DNA of 64,000 bases from assembly GCF_014192575.1 (NCBI RefSeq), contig NZ_JACHYC010000007.1, positions 248,001 to 312,000 on the forward strand, given 5' to 3'. The translations under genes and the position numbers were made by a program. Positions 33,581-41,947 of this stretch are shown one piece after another. The stretch comes from Variovorax sp. Sphag1AA (GTDB lineage Bacteria; Pseudomonadota; Gammaproteobacteria; Burkholderiales; Burkholderiaceae_C). Under the pieces are notes generated by a model that made no database searches, was not told the DNA's origin, and was given only the letters and a program-made list of their open reading frames with translations. Positions within the stretch are counted from its first letter, which is position 1; each line of letters begins with the position of its first letter.

Positions 33581-34882
33581 ATGACCAGTCCACTTGAAAC
33601 TGATTTCCCTGAGTATCGCCCCCGTCCCGCCGGCGCCGAACTGGCCCTGCAAGGTATCCGTGTAGTCGACTTCACGCACTTCATAGCCGGACCACTCGCC
33701 ACGATGATCCTGGCCGATATGGGCGCGGAGGTTGTCAAGGTCGAATCGCCCGGCAAAGGGGATGACTTTCGGCAGTACCCGCCGATGATTGCGGAGTTCG
33801 GCGGCGGCGCTCCGTTCATCTGGACCAATCGCAACAAGCGCAGCATCGCGCTGGACCTCAAGTCGCCCGAGGGCGTTGCACTCGCGCGCGAGCTCATAGC
33901 CAAGGCAGACGTGGTGGTCGAGAATTTCTCCACGGGCGTGATTGAGCGCCTTGGTCTCGGCTACAACACCCTGCGCGAAAGCAACCCCAAGCTGATTTTC
34001 TGTTCGGTCTCGGCGTATGGACGCACCGGTGCCTTCGCGGACCGATCCGGCTTCGATCCCATTGCCCAGGCCGAAAGTGGCTTCGTCTCGATGAACGGGT
34101 ACACCGATCGTGAAGGCGTGCGCGCGTTGGCACCGGTCATGGACATCAGCACGGCCATGATGGCCTGCAACGCGATTCTTGGCGCCTTGGTTGCTCGTGG
34201 GCGGACCGGAAAAGGCCAAGCCATCGAGGTCGCACTTTTCGACAACGCCTTCCTGATGACTGGGTACGCGCCGTTGCAGCAGATCTTCACGGGTAACGAG
34301 CCGCGTCGTCCTGGCAATACCAGCCCGGATACCTGCCCCTCGGGCGTGTTCCGGGCGAAGGACCGATCCTTCTTCATCAATAGTGGCAACACGCAGATCT
34401 TCCAGCGACTCATGACCCAGGTGCTCGAGTTGCCCGATGTGGCCGCTGATCCAGCCTATGCAACCAACAAGGATCGGGTTGAAAGGCGAGAGAAGATCTT
34501 CGCGCTGCTTCAAGACGCTTTCGAGAAGCAGCCATGGTCCCACTGGCAGGCTCGCATGCGTTCAGCCGGAGTGCCCTGCGGCGAACTGCGCACGGTTGGC
34601 GAGGCAATCCGCTCGCCTGAAGCGCGCGATCGCGAGATCGTAACCCGCGTACCTCATCCCGAACTCGGCTGGGTGCCGAATGTGGCCCTGCCAATCCGCT
34701 ACTCCGACACGCCGCTGGCCGATCCGGTGCTCGCGCCGCGCGTCGGTGAACACACCGATCAAGTGCTCGCCGAATGGCTCGAGCATGACAGCGCGCGCAT
34801 TCGGGAACTGGCGCAGGCGGGCGCGTTCGGCGCGGCCTGCCAAGCAGGGAGCTTAAAGGCTCCGATCCCCTGGGCCTCGTGA
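33581..34882 (+). CDS. CaiB/BaiF family (class III) CoA-transferase
   Basis: Transfers CoA from a donor acyl-CoA to a carboxylic acid without ATP; 433 residues. The N-terminal block GIRVVDFTHFIAGPLATMILADMGAEVVKVE is the family signature, and the catalytic Asp sits in GFDPIAQAESGF. A 20-residue N-terminal extension precedes the signature. The C-terminus has the family's HTDQVL segment. A Bug receptor gene follows after 74 bp, coupling uptake with activation. The natural acid is unknown. Confidence 0.92.
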   Translation: MTSPLETDFPEYRPRPAGAELALQGIRVVDFTHFIAGPLATMILADMGAEVVKVESPGKGDDFRQYPPMIAEFGGGAPFIWTNRNKRSIALDLKSPEGVALARELIAKADVVVENFSTGVIERLGLGYNTLRESNPKLIFCSVSAYGRTGAFADRSGFDPIAQAESGFVSMNGYTDREGVRALAPVMDISTAMMACNAILGALVARGRTGKGQAIEVALFDNAFLMTGYAPLQQIFTGNEPRRPGNTSPDTCPSGVFRAKDRSFFINSGNTQIFQRLMTQVLELPDVAADPAYATNKDRVERREKIFALLQDAFEKQPWSHWQARMRSAGVPCGELRTVGEAIRSPEARDREIVTRVPHPELGWVPNVALPIRYSDTPLADPVLAPRVGEHTDQVLAEWLEHDSARIRELAQAGAFGAACQAGSLKAPIPWAS

Positions 34883-34956
34883 CCAAGGGATCGGTTTCAT
34901 TCCACGTGCGCGGAAAGAGACCCGCGCCTCTATCAAGACAGGAGCGAGAGGAGACC

Positions 34957-35928
34957 GTGAAAAACCGCAGACAACTGCTTTCGATATCGATGCTCGCGCT
35001 GAGCGGTGCCGTACCAGCTCACGCACAGTCGCAGTCCTATCCGACCCGTCCGATCACGATCGTGGCGCCATTTCCCGCGGGTGGAACGGCCGACGTCGTC
35101 GCTCGGGTCCTCTCCGATCGGTTGCGCGATACGCTGGGTCAGCCGATCATCATCGACAACCGTGTGGGTGCCGCGGGATCGATCGGCACCTCCCTCGTGG
35201 CGAGGGCGCCGGCGGATGGCTACACGCTCCTCATCGCGAGCCAGTCGCACACAGCGAACCCGAGCCTCTATGCGAAGCTGCCTTGGGATCCACTCAAGAG
35301 TTTCTCGCCCATCGTGCTGGTAGGTGTGATTCCGAACGTGGTGACCGTTCCGGCCTCGTCGCCGAACAAGACACTTGCCGAGTTCGTGACGTACGCGAAG
35401 GCGCATCCTGGGGTCAACTATGGGTCGGCCGGCATCGGCACCTCAATCCACCTGACGGCCGAGATGCTCAAGCAGGCGGCGCAGATCAACCTCACGCATA
35501 TCCCCTACAAGAGCGATTCGGAATCCTATGCGGGGATGCGAGCTGGTGACGTCGCGATGGCTCCGCTTGGGCTGGCCTTTGCGAAGCCGCACATCGATTC
35601 CGGCGAATTGCGCGCCTTGGCGGTCACAACTCCCAAGCGCTCGCGCATGCTTCCTAACGTGCCCACCGCGGCAGAGAGCGGGTTCCCCGCGTTCGATGTG
35701 CGGCCGTGGTACGCGTTCCTGGCGCCGGCAGGTACGCCACCGGCCATCGTTGCCAAGCTCAACGCAGCCATTACGGATGCGATGAAGACGCCGGCCGTCG
35801 AAGCCAAGCTCCTCGACTTGGGTCTCGAACTTGACCCCGGAACGCCCGAGGCGCTGGAAAAATTCTTGCGCGCCGATGTTGCGCGTTGGGACAAGGTGAT
35901 CAAGCAGGCGGGGATTCGACTCGAGTGA
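34957..35928 (+). CDS. Bug/TctC-family periplasmic solute-binding protein
   Basis: Orphan tripartite-tricarboxylate-type receptor of 323 residues. A GTG start at 34957 is set by the strong GAGAGGAG ribosome site; the signal peptide is MKNRRQLLSISMLALSG through AHAQSQS. Family blocks: YPTRPITIVAPFPAGGTADV, DNRVGAAGSIG, LTHIPYKSDSESYAG. It is in the operon with the CaiB transferase, so it probably binds the acid that enzyme activates. It is more divergent from the other Bug proteins here than they are from each other. Confidence 0.92.
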   Translation: MKNRRQLLSISMLALSGAVPAHAQSQSYPTRPITIVAPFPAGGTADVVARVLSDRLRDTLGQPIIIDNRVGAAGSIGTSLVARAPADGYTLLIASQSHTANPSLYAKLPWDPLKSFSPIVLVGVIPNVVTVPASSPNKTLAEFVTYAKAHPGVNYGSAGIGTSIHLTAEMLKQAAQINLTHIPYKSDSESYAGMRAGDVAMAPLGLAFAKPHIDSGELRALAVTTPKRSRMLPNVPTAAESGFPAFDVRPWYAFLAPAGTPPAIVAKLNAAITDAMKTPAVEAKLLDLGLELDPGTPEALEKFLRADVARWDKVIKQAGIRLE

Positions 35929-35999
35929 TTGCGCGGTAAAGCGAGCTGCGTGCGACGGCAGATGCGCGCAGCTCGCCCAAGCGCTGCAATGTGAACGTC

Positions 36000-36039
36000 G
36001 CAAACAAGAAGCGCGCCAAAGGGCGCGCTTCTTGTTTGC
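36000..36039. terminator. Strong bidirectional terminator
   Basis: A perfect 18-bp stem (GCAAACAAGAAGCGCGCC with its complement) and AAAG loop between convergent genes. The GC-rich inner part is followed by TTCTTGTTT on both strands. Confidence 0.85.
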
Positions 36040-36053
36040 AACGTGTCCCGGTA

Positions 36054-36851
36054 TCAGTTCTTGTGAAGCATGAAGTCCAGCATGATGTCCTGCACCGCTT
36101 CGACCATCTGGTCACCATCGGCCGTCTTGCAGCCTGCTGCCTGCGCTGCAGCCAGGAACGGAGTCACGCCGTGTCCGGCGATCACATCGCCCACAAACAT
36201 TGAACTGGAGAGCAGATGCGAGGCGACAGGCAGTGGATCGCCGTCGGCCATCCCCATGGGCGTTGCATTGCAGACCATATCGCAGCCAGTTGGGTCAGCG
36301 GGGCCGGCCAAAACACGCCCGCGGCCAAGTTTTGACACCAGCTCCACCAGCTTGTTCGTGCGTTCCTCGGATGTGTCGTGAATGATCAGCTCGCGCACGC
36401 CGGCATCGATCAGTGCGATGGCGATGGCGCTACCGGCGCCGCCGGCGCCGAGCAACAGGACTCGTGCCCCCTCCGGCTTGGCGCCAGCATCTTTCTGAGC
36501 CTTGACGAAGGCGTAGCCGTCCAGCATGTCGCCATGCCACGTGCCGTCCGGATTGCGGCGAATCACGCTCACCACTCCAAGCATCTTCGCGGTTTCCGAA
36601 CTGGTTGCGCAGTAAGCGAAGGCCGTGAACTTGTGAGGCATCGTGACCAGCAAGCCATCGACGTTGGACGTGTGCGCGAAAGCGCGCATCGCGACTTCCA
36701 GATCCGCTTCGGCCACCTGCATGGGAATGCAGATGCCGTTGTGTCCGCGGGCGGCGAAGCCCGTCGTCAGCCGCTTGGGCGATTGGACGTATCGGATCGG
36801 GTCGCCGAAGATGGGGAATAGACGGCTCTCGCCGCTCAAATGATCCAGCAT
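36054..36851 (-). CDS. Shikimate dehydrogenase-like (AroE/YdiB superfamily) protein, divergent active site
   Basis: Two-domain NAD(P)-dependent dehydrogenase of 265 residues. The N-domain has GDPIRYVQSPK and the catalytic-Lys block VTMPHKF; the Rossmann motif is LLGAGGAGSA. Two substrate-contact motifs are changed: the usual GAVNT reads GVVSV and GxNTDxxG reads GDMLDGYAF. The enzyme therefore probably acts on something other than shikimate. It is 51 bp downstream of a Bug gene, so an uptake/oxidation pair is likely. A terminator follows directly. Confidence 0.83.
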   Translation of the reverse strand: MLDHLSGESRLFPIFGDPIRYVQSPKRLTTGFAARGHNGICIPMQVAEADLEVAMRAFAHTSNVDGLLVTMPHKFTAFAYCATSSETAKMLGVVSVIRRNPDGTWHGDMLDGYAFVKAQKDAGAKPEGARVLLLGAGGAGSAIAIALIDAGVRELIIHDTSEERTNKLVELVSKLGRGRVLAGPADPTGCDMVCNATPMGMADGDPLPVASHLLSSSMFVGDVIAGHGVTPFLAAAQAAGCKTADGDQMVEAVQDIMLDFMLHKN

Positions 36852-36902
36852 GTTGTGATCTCGTTAGGAGTTGGTGATCGACCTGATTGGCCTGGAAGGG
36901 AG

Positions 36903-37880
36903 CTATTCCTTGGGGAGCTTGAGGTCGGACACAAGCTTGGACATGCCTGTCGCCTCATCCTTGAGGAAGTGCGTGAACTCGTCAGGCGACATCAGCATCG
37001 CCTCTGCGCCATCGTCTCGGAACCTGTTCTTGACTTCGGGCATGTTGACGGCGCTTCGCAACGCGTCGGAGAGCTTCTGGACCACTTCCTTCGGCGTTCC
37101 CGCAGGAGCCATGAGGCCGACCCAGAAGTAGAAGCTGTATCCGGGCACGCCCTGCTCTGCGATGGTCGGCAATGCGGGCAACACCTCGAGGCGCTTGGTC
37201 GACGTTACGCCCAGCGCCTTCATGCGGCCTTCGCGGATCATCGGCGCGGCGGTTCCCCACGGCTCGAAGATCATGCTGACGCGTCCGGAGATCACGTCAG
37301 GCCAGGCGGCGGAATTTCCCTTGTACGGAACGTGGGTGAGGTCCAGACCGGCCTTTTGTGCGAAGTACGCGGCCACGAGGTGGGTGGTGCTGCCGTTGCC
37401 GGCTGATGCGTAGTCCAGCTTCGCGGGATTGGCCTTGGCGCGGGTGATCATTGCACCCAGGTCCTTGTCGGGTTGGCTAGGGGCGGTCAGCAGCAAGAAC
37501 GGCGTGCGCGTCAGCGGACCGACGCCCGTGAAATCTTTCGCCAGGTCGTAGCCGGGTTCGCGGTTCACGGCTTGCTGAATTGCGACAGTGTTGCCCGCGG
37601 CCAGTAGGGTGTACCCGTCGGCTGGCGAAGCCTTCACGGAGCGGAAGGCGAGCAGCCCTCCAGCGCCCGGGCGGTTCTCGACGACGACCTGCTGGCCAAG
37701 CTTGTCGCTCATGTATCGCGCGACCAGACGAACATTGACGTCCAGGAAGCCGCCGGCTGCCGAACTGACGATCAATCGGACCGGCTTGGTCGGGAATGCA
37801 TCGGCAGCCAAGGCGGGTGCCGTAGCGCCAAGAAGGGCCATGGCAGCGATGGCAAGGCTATGTTTAACAAGCGCTTTCAT
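36903..37880 (-). CDS. Bug/TctC-family periplasmic solute-binding protein
   Basis: Orphan receptor of 325 residues. GGAGACTTAT precedes the ATG at 37880; the signal peptide MKALVKHSLAIAAMALLG ends ALAADAF. Blocks FPTKPVRLIVSSAAGGF, ENRPGAGG and THVPYKGNSAA are present. The C-terminal GAEAMLMSPDEFTHFLK closely matches the pseudogene at 57118-57683, so they are paralogues. First gene of an operon with the shikimate-dehydrogenase-like gene; a sigma-54 element lies about 240 bp upstream. Confidence 0.91.
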   Translation of the reverse strand: MKALVKHSLAIAAMALLGATAPALAADAFPTKPVRLIVSSAAGGFLDVNVRLVARYMSDKLGQQVVVENRPGAGGLLAFRSVKASPADGYTLLAAGNTVAIQQAVNREPGYDLAKDFTGVGPLTRTPFLLLTAPSQPDKDLGAMITRAKANPAKLDYASAGNGSTTHLVAAYFAQKAGLDLTHVPYKGNSAAWPDVISGRVSMIFEPWGTAAPMIREGRMKALGVTSTKRLEVLPALPTIAEQGVPGYSFYFWVGLMAPAGTPKEVVQKLSDALRSAVNMPEVKNRFRDDGAEAMLMSPDEFTHFLKDEATGMSKLVSDLKLPKE

Positions 37881-38114
37881 ATAAGTCTCCAAATTCAATG
37901 CTAGGCCCCGCTCAAGCATGTGTGGGCCTGGTGCGGTGGCTTCATGCCACGCGCCCCCCGGCGTCCCGCCGGGATGTGATGGTTTCAACCTGTCTGATGC
38001 GGCACGCGCCGTTGGCAAGATCTTCAGGCCGATCAGTTTCGTCTTCTACTGCGAGGTCATTTCATGTTCTTGCCTTCTTGCATCTAGCGAGCGGAATGGT
38101 GATGTTTGCTCCGC

Positions 38115-38130
38115 CGCAATCTGCATGCCA
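38115..38130 (-). promoter_or_regulatory. Sigma-54 -24/-12 promoter for the Bug/AroE-like operon
   Basis: Minus-strand TGGCAT-GCAGA-TTGCG, exact spacing; predicted start about 38104. Confidence 0.7.
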
Positions 38131-38181
38131 AACGCTGGAGCGCCACTTTGATAGCGGTTTTCGTCGGTTGGCCGGCTTGAG

Positions 38182-38198
38182 TGTTCTCCATGGAAACA
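38182..38198. promoter_or_regulatory. 17-bp TGTT-N9-AACA repeat, putative UAS
   Basis: TGTTCT-CCATG-GAAACA, symmetric in the outer four bases, 52 bp upstream of the -24 element. Confidence 0.48.
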
Positions 38199-38409
38199 TT
38201 CGTGTGGACCAGGAAACACAGAGTGCGTCGGAAAGACATCACTCCTTCAGGCGCCCGTCATAGCCACGCCATTGCCAGCCTAAGCGCCGCGTGGAAGATT
38301 TCGTGCGCCGGCGAGAGCCTAGGCCGTGAGAGCGAGAGGCACTAGCCTGGCCAGCCGCGTCCCGCTAGATGCGCTGTTGCGGTCGCTCATCGCCGCGGAG
38401 GGCGAAGGA

Positions 38410-39402
38410 TCATTCCTTGGCGACGATATTTTTGTCCCTGACGAGCTTGCCCCAGCGATCGTATTCACTTGTCACGAACTGCTGGAAGGCTTCCGGGCTT
38501 GCCATGGGAGCGGGAACAATCGCATTTTTCAGGAGCATTGAGCTGACGTCCTCGCGAGCCAACACCTTGACGAACGCTGCGTTGATCGCGTCGATCACGG
38601 GCTTGGGTGTTTTGGCAGGGGCAAACAACCCTTGCCAGTTCATCACAGCAAAGCCAGGCAGAAACTCGCTTACGGTCGGCACCTTCGGCAGGAACTGGTC
38701 TTGCTTCTCACTGGTAACCGCCAGCGAAATCAGCTTGTCCTGCTGGATGTATGGGTACAAGGCCGAAACGTCCATGACGATGCCGTCCACGTGCCCGGCC
38801 AGCGCGTCGTTGATTGCAGGTCCGGCGCCCTTGTAAGGGACGTGCACGATGTTGGCCTTGGAGGCCTGTGTAAGGAGCTCGATGGTCAGGTGTGGAAAGC
38901 CGCCATTGCCATTGGATGCCAAAGTCACTGGCCCCTTGCGAGCGCGCTCCACCAGGTCCTTGAGCGACTTCATACCGTGCGTTGGATTGACGGCAATCGT
39001 CTGAGCTGTGAGGCCGACCCGGTTGATGGCGACAAGATCGGTGACCGGATTGAACTTCGCCTGATTCGTCAATGGCGCGACTACAACCGGTGTTCCCGCT
39101 CCGATCATCAGCGTGAATCCGTCGGGAGGCGACTTGGCGACGTAATCGTCGTTGATCAGTCCGCTCGCGCCCACCTTGTTCTCAACCACCACGGGCGTCT
39201 TGAGAATCTCGGAGAGCCCCGGGCTCACAAGGCGAGCAACAAGGTCGAGCGCGCCGCCGGGCGGGGCGCCGACCATGATGCGGATAGGCTTTGAGGAGAA
39301 GTCCTGGGCGAGTGCAGCGGTGGGTAGCAGCACCGCCCACACGAACGCAAGCCAGAGCTTGCAAATGGTCGAATGCGATGACTTCGCGATGGTCGGGTGC
39401 AT
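38410..39402 (-). CDS. Bug/TctC-family periplasmic solute-binding protein
   Basis: Orphan receptor of 330 residues. AGGAG precedes the ATG at 39402; a long signal peptide (about 1-33) ends AALAQDFSSKP. Blocks IRIMVGAPPGGALD, ENKVGASG and HVPYKGAGPA are present. Close paralogue of the Bug protein at 6873, notably in the C-terminal ASPEAFQQFV...RWGKLVR. Transcribed alone from its own sigma-54-like promoter. Ligand unknown. Confidence 0.92.
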   Translation of the reverse strand: MHPTIAKSSHSTICKLWLAFVWAVLLPTAALAQDFSSKPIRIMVGAPPGGALDLVARLVSPGLSEILKTPVVVENKVGASGLINDDYVAKSPPDGFTLMIGAGTPVVVAPLTNQAKFNPVTDLVAINRVGLTAQTIAVNPTHGMKSLKDLVERARKGPVTLASNGNGGFPHLTIELLTQASKANIVHVPYKGAGPAINDALAGHVDGIVMDVSALYPYIQQDKLISLAVTSEKQDQFLPKVPTVSEFLPGFAVMNWQGLFAPAKTPKPVIDAINAAFVKVLAREDVSSMLLKNAIVPAPMASPEAFQQFVTSEYDRWGKLVRDKNIVAKE

Positions 39403-39476
39403 GGTGTCTCCTGATTCTGATTGAACTATCTTCGACGTCGCCCCTGCTTGCGGCAGGACGTGCTCGAGGCGATTCA

Positions 39477-39492
39477 GGCAATTCGTGTGCCG
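39477..39492 (-). promoter_or_regulatory. Sigma-54 -24/-12 promoter for the Bug gene at 39402
   Basis: Minus-strand CGGCAC-ACGAA-TTGCC, exact spacing, first base deviates; predicted start about 39466. Confidence 0.65.
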
Positions 39493-39561
39493 GTTGGGAG
39501 GTGAGGGTCTCGTCGTCCGTTCGTCGTCGTGTGCGCGCTGCGAGCAGAGAGGTTGGGTAGT

Positions 39562-39578
39562 TGTCCTCGGGGCGAACA
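39562..39578. promoter_or_regulatory. 17-bp TGT-N11-ACA repeat, putative UAS
   Basis: TGTCCT-CGGGG-CGAACA, 70 bp upstream of the -24 element; the left half equals the left half of the perfect site at 26454. Confidence 0.5.
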
Positions 39579-39664
39579 GGCGCGGCGCATCGTCGGGTTT
39601 GGATCTCGTGCTCACCGGCGCCGCACTCAAACCGCCGACCGCGACTGGAATCGCGCAGAAGGGC

Positions 39665-40033
39665 CTACTGAATTCGGTGTGTCGAGATGGCGCTCTGGTC
39701 GACTCGGATGCGGGATCGAGAAGGCATCTCAGTCGCTAAAGGGGCGACGTGAGCAATGGTCTCGTCGACGCGGGCCAGAATGTCGATGCAATGCCCCTTC
39801 AATGCGATGCCCCTTCCGGTCAACTGAACCTTGCGGGTGGTTCGATCAAGCAGAGTTGCATTGAGCGCGACTTCGAGGCGAACGATGCTGCGGCTAACGC
39901 TCGACTTGTGAATACTCAGGGCTTTGGCGGCCGTTGAGAGGCTGTCCAGCGTAGCGACATAGGCAAAGATGCGGAGATCGTTGAGATCGAGCATCTTTCC
40001 ACACGGTTGACTGAATGGGCTGTACTGCTGCAT
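39665..40033 (-). pseudogene. LysR-family regulator truncated after the DNA-binding domain
   Basis: 122 codons encode a complete LysR winged helix-turn-helix (MLDLNDLRIFAYVATLDSLS, then AAKALSIHKSSVSRSIVRLE) and linker helix, then stop at the point where the effector-binding domain should begin. Full LysR proteins are near 300 residues and no continuation is seen downstream in any frame. Starts at 40033 and 39994 are both possible. Either a decayed gene or a stand-alone DNA-binding fragment that could act as a dominant competitor. Confidence 0.75.
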
Positions 40034-40066
40034 GTGTCATCCTGTCCTGCAATTTCAAGTTCAGTT

Positions 40067-40082
40067 CGCAAACACCGTGCCT
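40067..40082 (-). promoter_or_regulatory. Sigma-54-like element upstream of the truncated LysR gene
   Basis: Minus-strand AGGCAC-GGTGT-TTGCG, exact spacing, first base deviates. No TGT-N11-ACA repeat nearby, so it may be chance or a relic. Confidence 0.4.
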
Positions 40083-40160
40083 CATCTTGCAATTGCAGGA
40101 TGAGTAAAAACCCGGGGCGAACGAACCTCTGACGCCGTTGTCTCTCTCTTGGTAGAGCGG

Positions 40161-40192
40161 AAAAAAGACCACCCGACTTTCGCCGGGTGGTC
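40161..40192 (-). terminator. Terminator of the porin gene
   Basis: On the minus strand, GACCACCCG and CGGGTGGTC form a 9-bp stem followed by TTTTTT, 36 bp after the porin stop. Confidence 0.88.
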
Positions 40193-40227
40193 GGGAGACT
40201 CTTTCAACGAAACCGGCCTAAGCCGGA

Positions 40228-41445
40228 TCAGAAGAAGGTGCGAATACCCACGTCAATGCCGCGGGACGTCTTGGCCTGGAAGGTGCCGCCCAGCACATAG
40301 GCAGGACTGTTTCCAAGACCCAGGTCGTAGCCGTTCTTGTTGTTGATCTGGGCAATGGTCGTGTACAGGGCCGTACGCTTGGAGAGATTGTGGACATAGC
40401 CCAATGCCCACTTGTCTGCGCGCGGGTTGTCAGTGAATTGCAGCACGCGATTCGGATCAATGGTCACGCGAGACCAGGAACCGCGGATGAGGCCCGGTCC
40501 CACGGGAATGGTGAAGCCGAGCAGATAGCCGGTGCCGGTGGGCTGCCCGTTGAAGTTACCGTTCGGGACGGGGCCACTGCTCGTGGTCTTCAGTTCGGCG
40601 CGGGAATACTCGCCCATGATCTTGACGACGTCAAAGTCGTACGATCCGCCGAGGTTGAAGGTGTCCAACTTTGTCGTCAGACCGGCGAAGTAGTTGTCGG
40701 CCAAAGTGGCGCTGGAATAGGACGCAGCGACGTCGAACTTCTCGCGAGTGAAGCCGAAGCGGCCACCGACATAGGTGCCGGCACGAGAATTGTTGGGAAC
40801 GTTTGGCGTGAGGTTGCCCGGGTCGTAACTCGTCTGTTCATTGAACGCGTACATGACTTGGCCGTACAGACCCCCCAGGCCCGGTGGCAAGAAGTAGCCG
40901 ACCGAATTGCTGGTGCGAACGTACATGTTGTTGGCTTGGAAGCCATTCACGGCCGCGCCGTTGCTGCTGTAGCCGTTAGCGGTCGAGATAAGGTTGGTAC
41001 CTACGCCGCTGGTAGAGAAAGGATCGAAGACGTTGTCGTTCCAGAACTGGGGCGTGTAGTCGCGACCGAGCCGGAACTCGCCGAACGCGGTCAGCAGACT
41101 CACGGTCGAGCGTCGATTGAAGAGGCCGCTGACAGCTGAACCTGAGTTCGCGACATTGCCGCCCACGGTGCCGTCGTCGGGGAAGATGGCCGCATCCAGG
41201 TAGAAGGCCGCCCCCAATCCACCGCCAAGATCTTCCTGACCTCTGAAGATCAGTCGACTTGCACCCCAGGCGCCTTGCGTGAGTGCAGTCTTGCTCGTCT
41301 TGGCGGTCACTCCAAGCGGCGTCTCAGACTTGTTTTCATAGCTGCTGACGCCAACGTCGACCACGCCCGCCAGCGTGACGGACGACTGGGCCGAGGCGGC
41401 GCCGGCCATAGCCATCGCGGCCAAGGCAACTAGCGATTTTTTCAT
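40228..41445 (-). CDS. Gram-negative outer-membrane porin (Burkholderiales type)
   Basis: Trimeric 16-strand beta-barrel porin, 405 residues including a signal peptide MKKSLVALAAMAMAGAASAQ. Mature protein opens SSVTLAGVVDVGV and ends with the C-terminal Phe (GIDVGIRTFF) needed for outer-membrane insertion. The RGQEDLGGGLGAAFYLD and RRSTVSLLTAFGEFRLGRDY blocks are typical of betaproteobacterial porins. GGAGATC lies before the ATG. Probably gives outer-membrane entry to small solutes. No sigma-54 element was found upstream. Confidence 0.95.
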   Translation of the reverse strand: MKKSLVALAAMAMAGAASAQSSVTLAGVVDVGVSSYENKSETPLGVTAKTSKTALTQGAWGASRLIFRGQEDLGGGLGAAFYLDAAIFPDDGTVGGNVANSGSAVSGLFNRRSTVSLLTAFGEFRLGRDYTPQFWNDNVFDPFSTSGVGTNLISTANGYSSNGAAVNGFQANNMYVRTSNSVGYFLPPGLGGLYGQVMYAFNEQTSYDPGNLTPNVPNNSRAGTYVGGRFGFTREKFDVAASYSSATLADNYFAGLTTKLDTFNLGGSYDFDVVKIMGEYSRAELKTTSSGPVPNGNFNGQPTGTGYLLGFTIPVGPGLIRGSWSRVTIDPNRVLQFTDNPRADKWALGYVHNLSKRTALYTTIAQINNKNGYDLGLGNSPAYVLGGTFQAKTSRGIDVGIRTFF

Positions 41446-41947
41446 TGCAGGATCTCCATGATTTAAGGGTAGGTTTTGATGCGAAGGGATCGCTGCAATG
41501 GCGCTGTGCGCTTCATTGATCCCCGTGCCAACTTCCTTTGAGAAGTTGAAGTGATTGCATCAGTGCTGCTCTTTCTCGTCTGGGCGATTCATGCAAAGTC
41601 GGCCAGTACCGCAGCAGAACAGACCGAACTGTTTTGCGGACTCGTTGTCGAATCGCGACATTGCGTTCGCGGCATCGAACAACGCTGCTTCATCTGCAGC
41701 GCGAGATGCTTGACCTGAGCGAGTTGACGCCCCAACGCGAGGATTAGATGGTCGAGATGACAAGGTTCGAGCACGCGACGTCCAACGCATTCTTGGAACA
41801 GAGAGGGCGGAATGCGCACTCAACGCACGCGCCGATCGGGGCATCCCGGCAAGGTTGCTCGCTGGCTACGGATTGGAAGCGAGGCTATGGCCGCTATCTA
41901 CTGCGACCGCCTCATTCGGGACCAACTTGTTCTTCAGCCCAAGAGAC
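41446..41947. other. Intergenic stretch between porin and AraC regulator genes
   Basis: About 500 bp containing the porin upstream region. Short open frames occur but show no recognisable protein, ribosome site or codon pattern; I see no RNA gene or repeat. Confidence 0.4.

Larger units (their letters stand above)
37881..38409. other. Intergenic region between two Bug genes
   Basis: About 530 bp with no gene I can support. It carries a leftward sigma-54 element (38115-38130) and a 17-bp repeat (38182-38198). The leader to the gene at 37880 would be about 220 nt; nothing recognisable was found in it. Confidence 0.55.

Noticed and set aside
36000..36039. Perfect 36-base inverted repeat considered as a mobile-element end or regulatory palindrome
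   Set aside because: Lies between convergent genes with a 4-nt loop and T-rich flanks on both strands, the standard form of a bidirectional terminator; no second copy was seen.
41560..41844. Possible small gene between the porin and AraC regulator
   Set aside because: Several overlapping short frames but none with a ribosome site or recognisable sequence.
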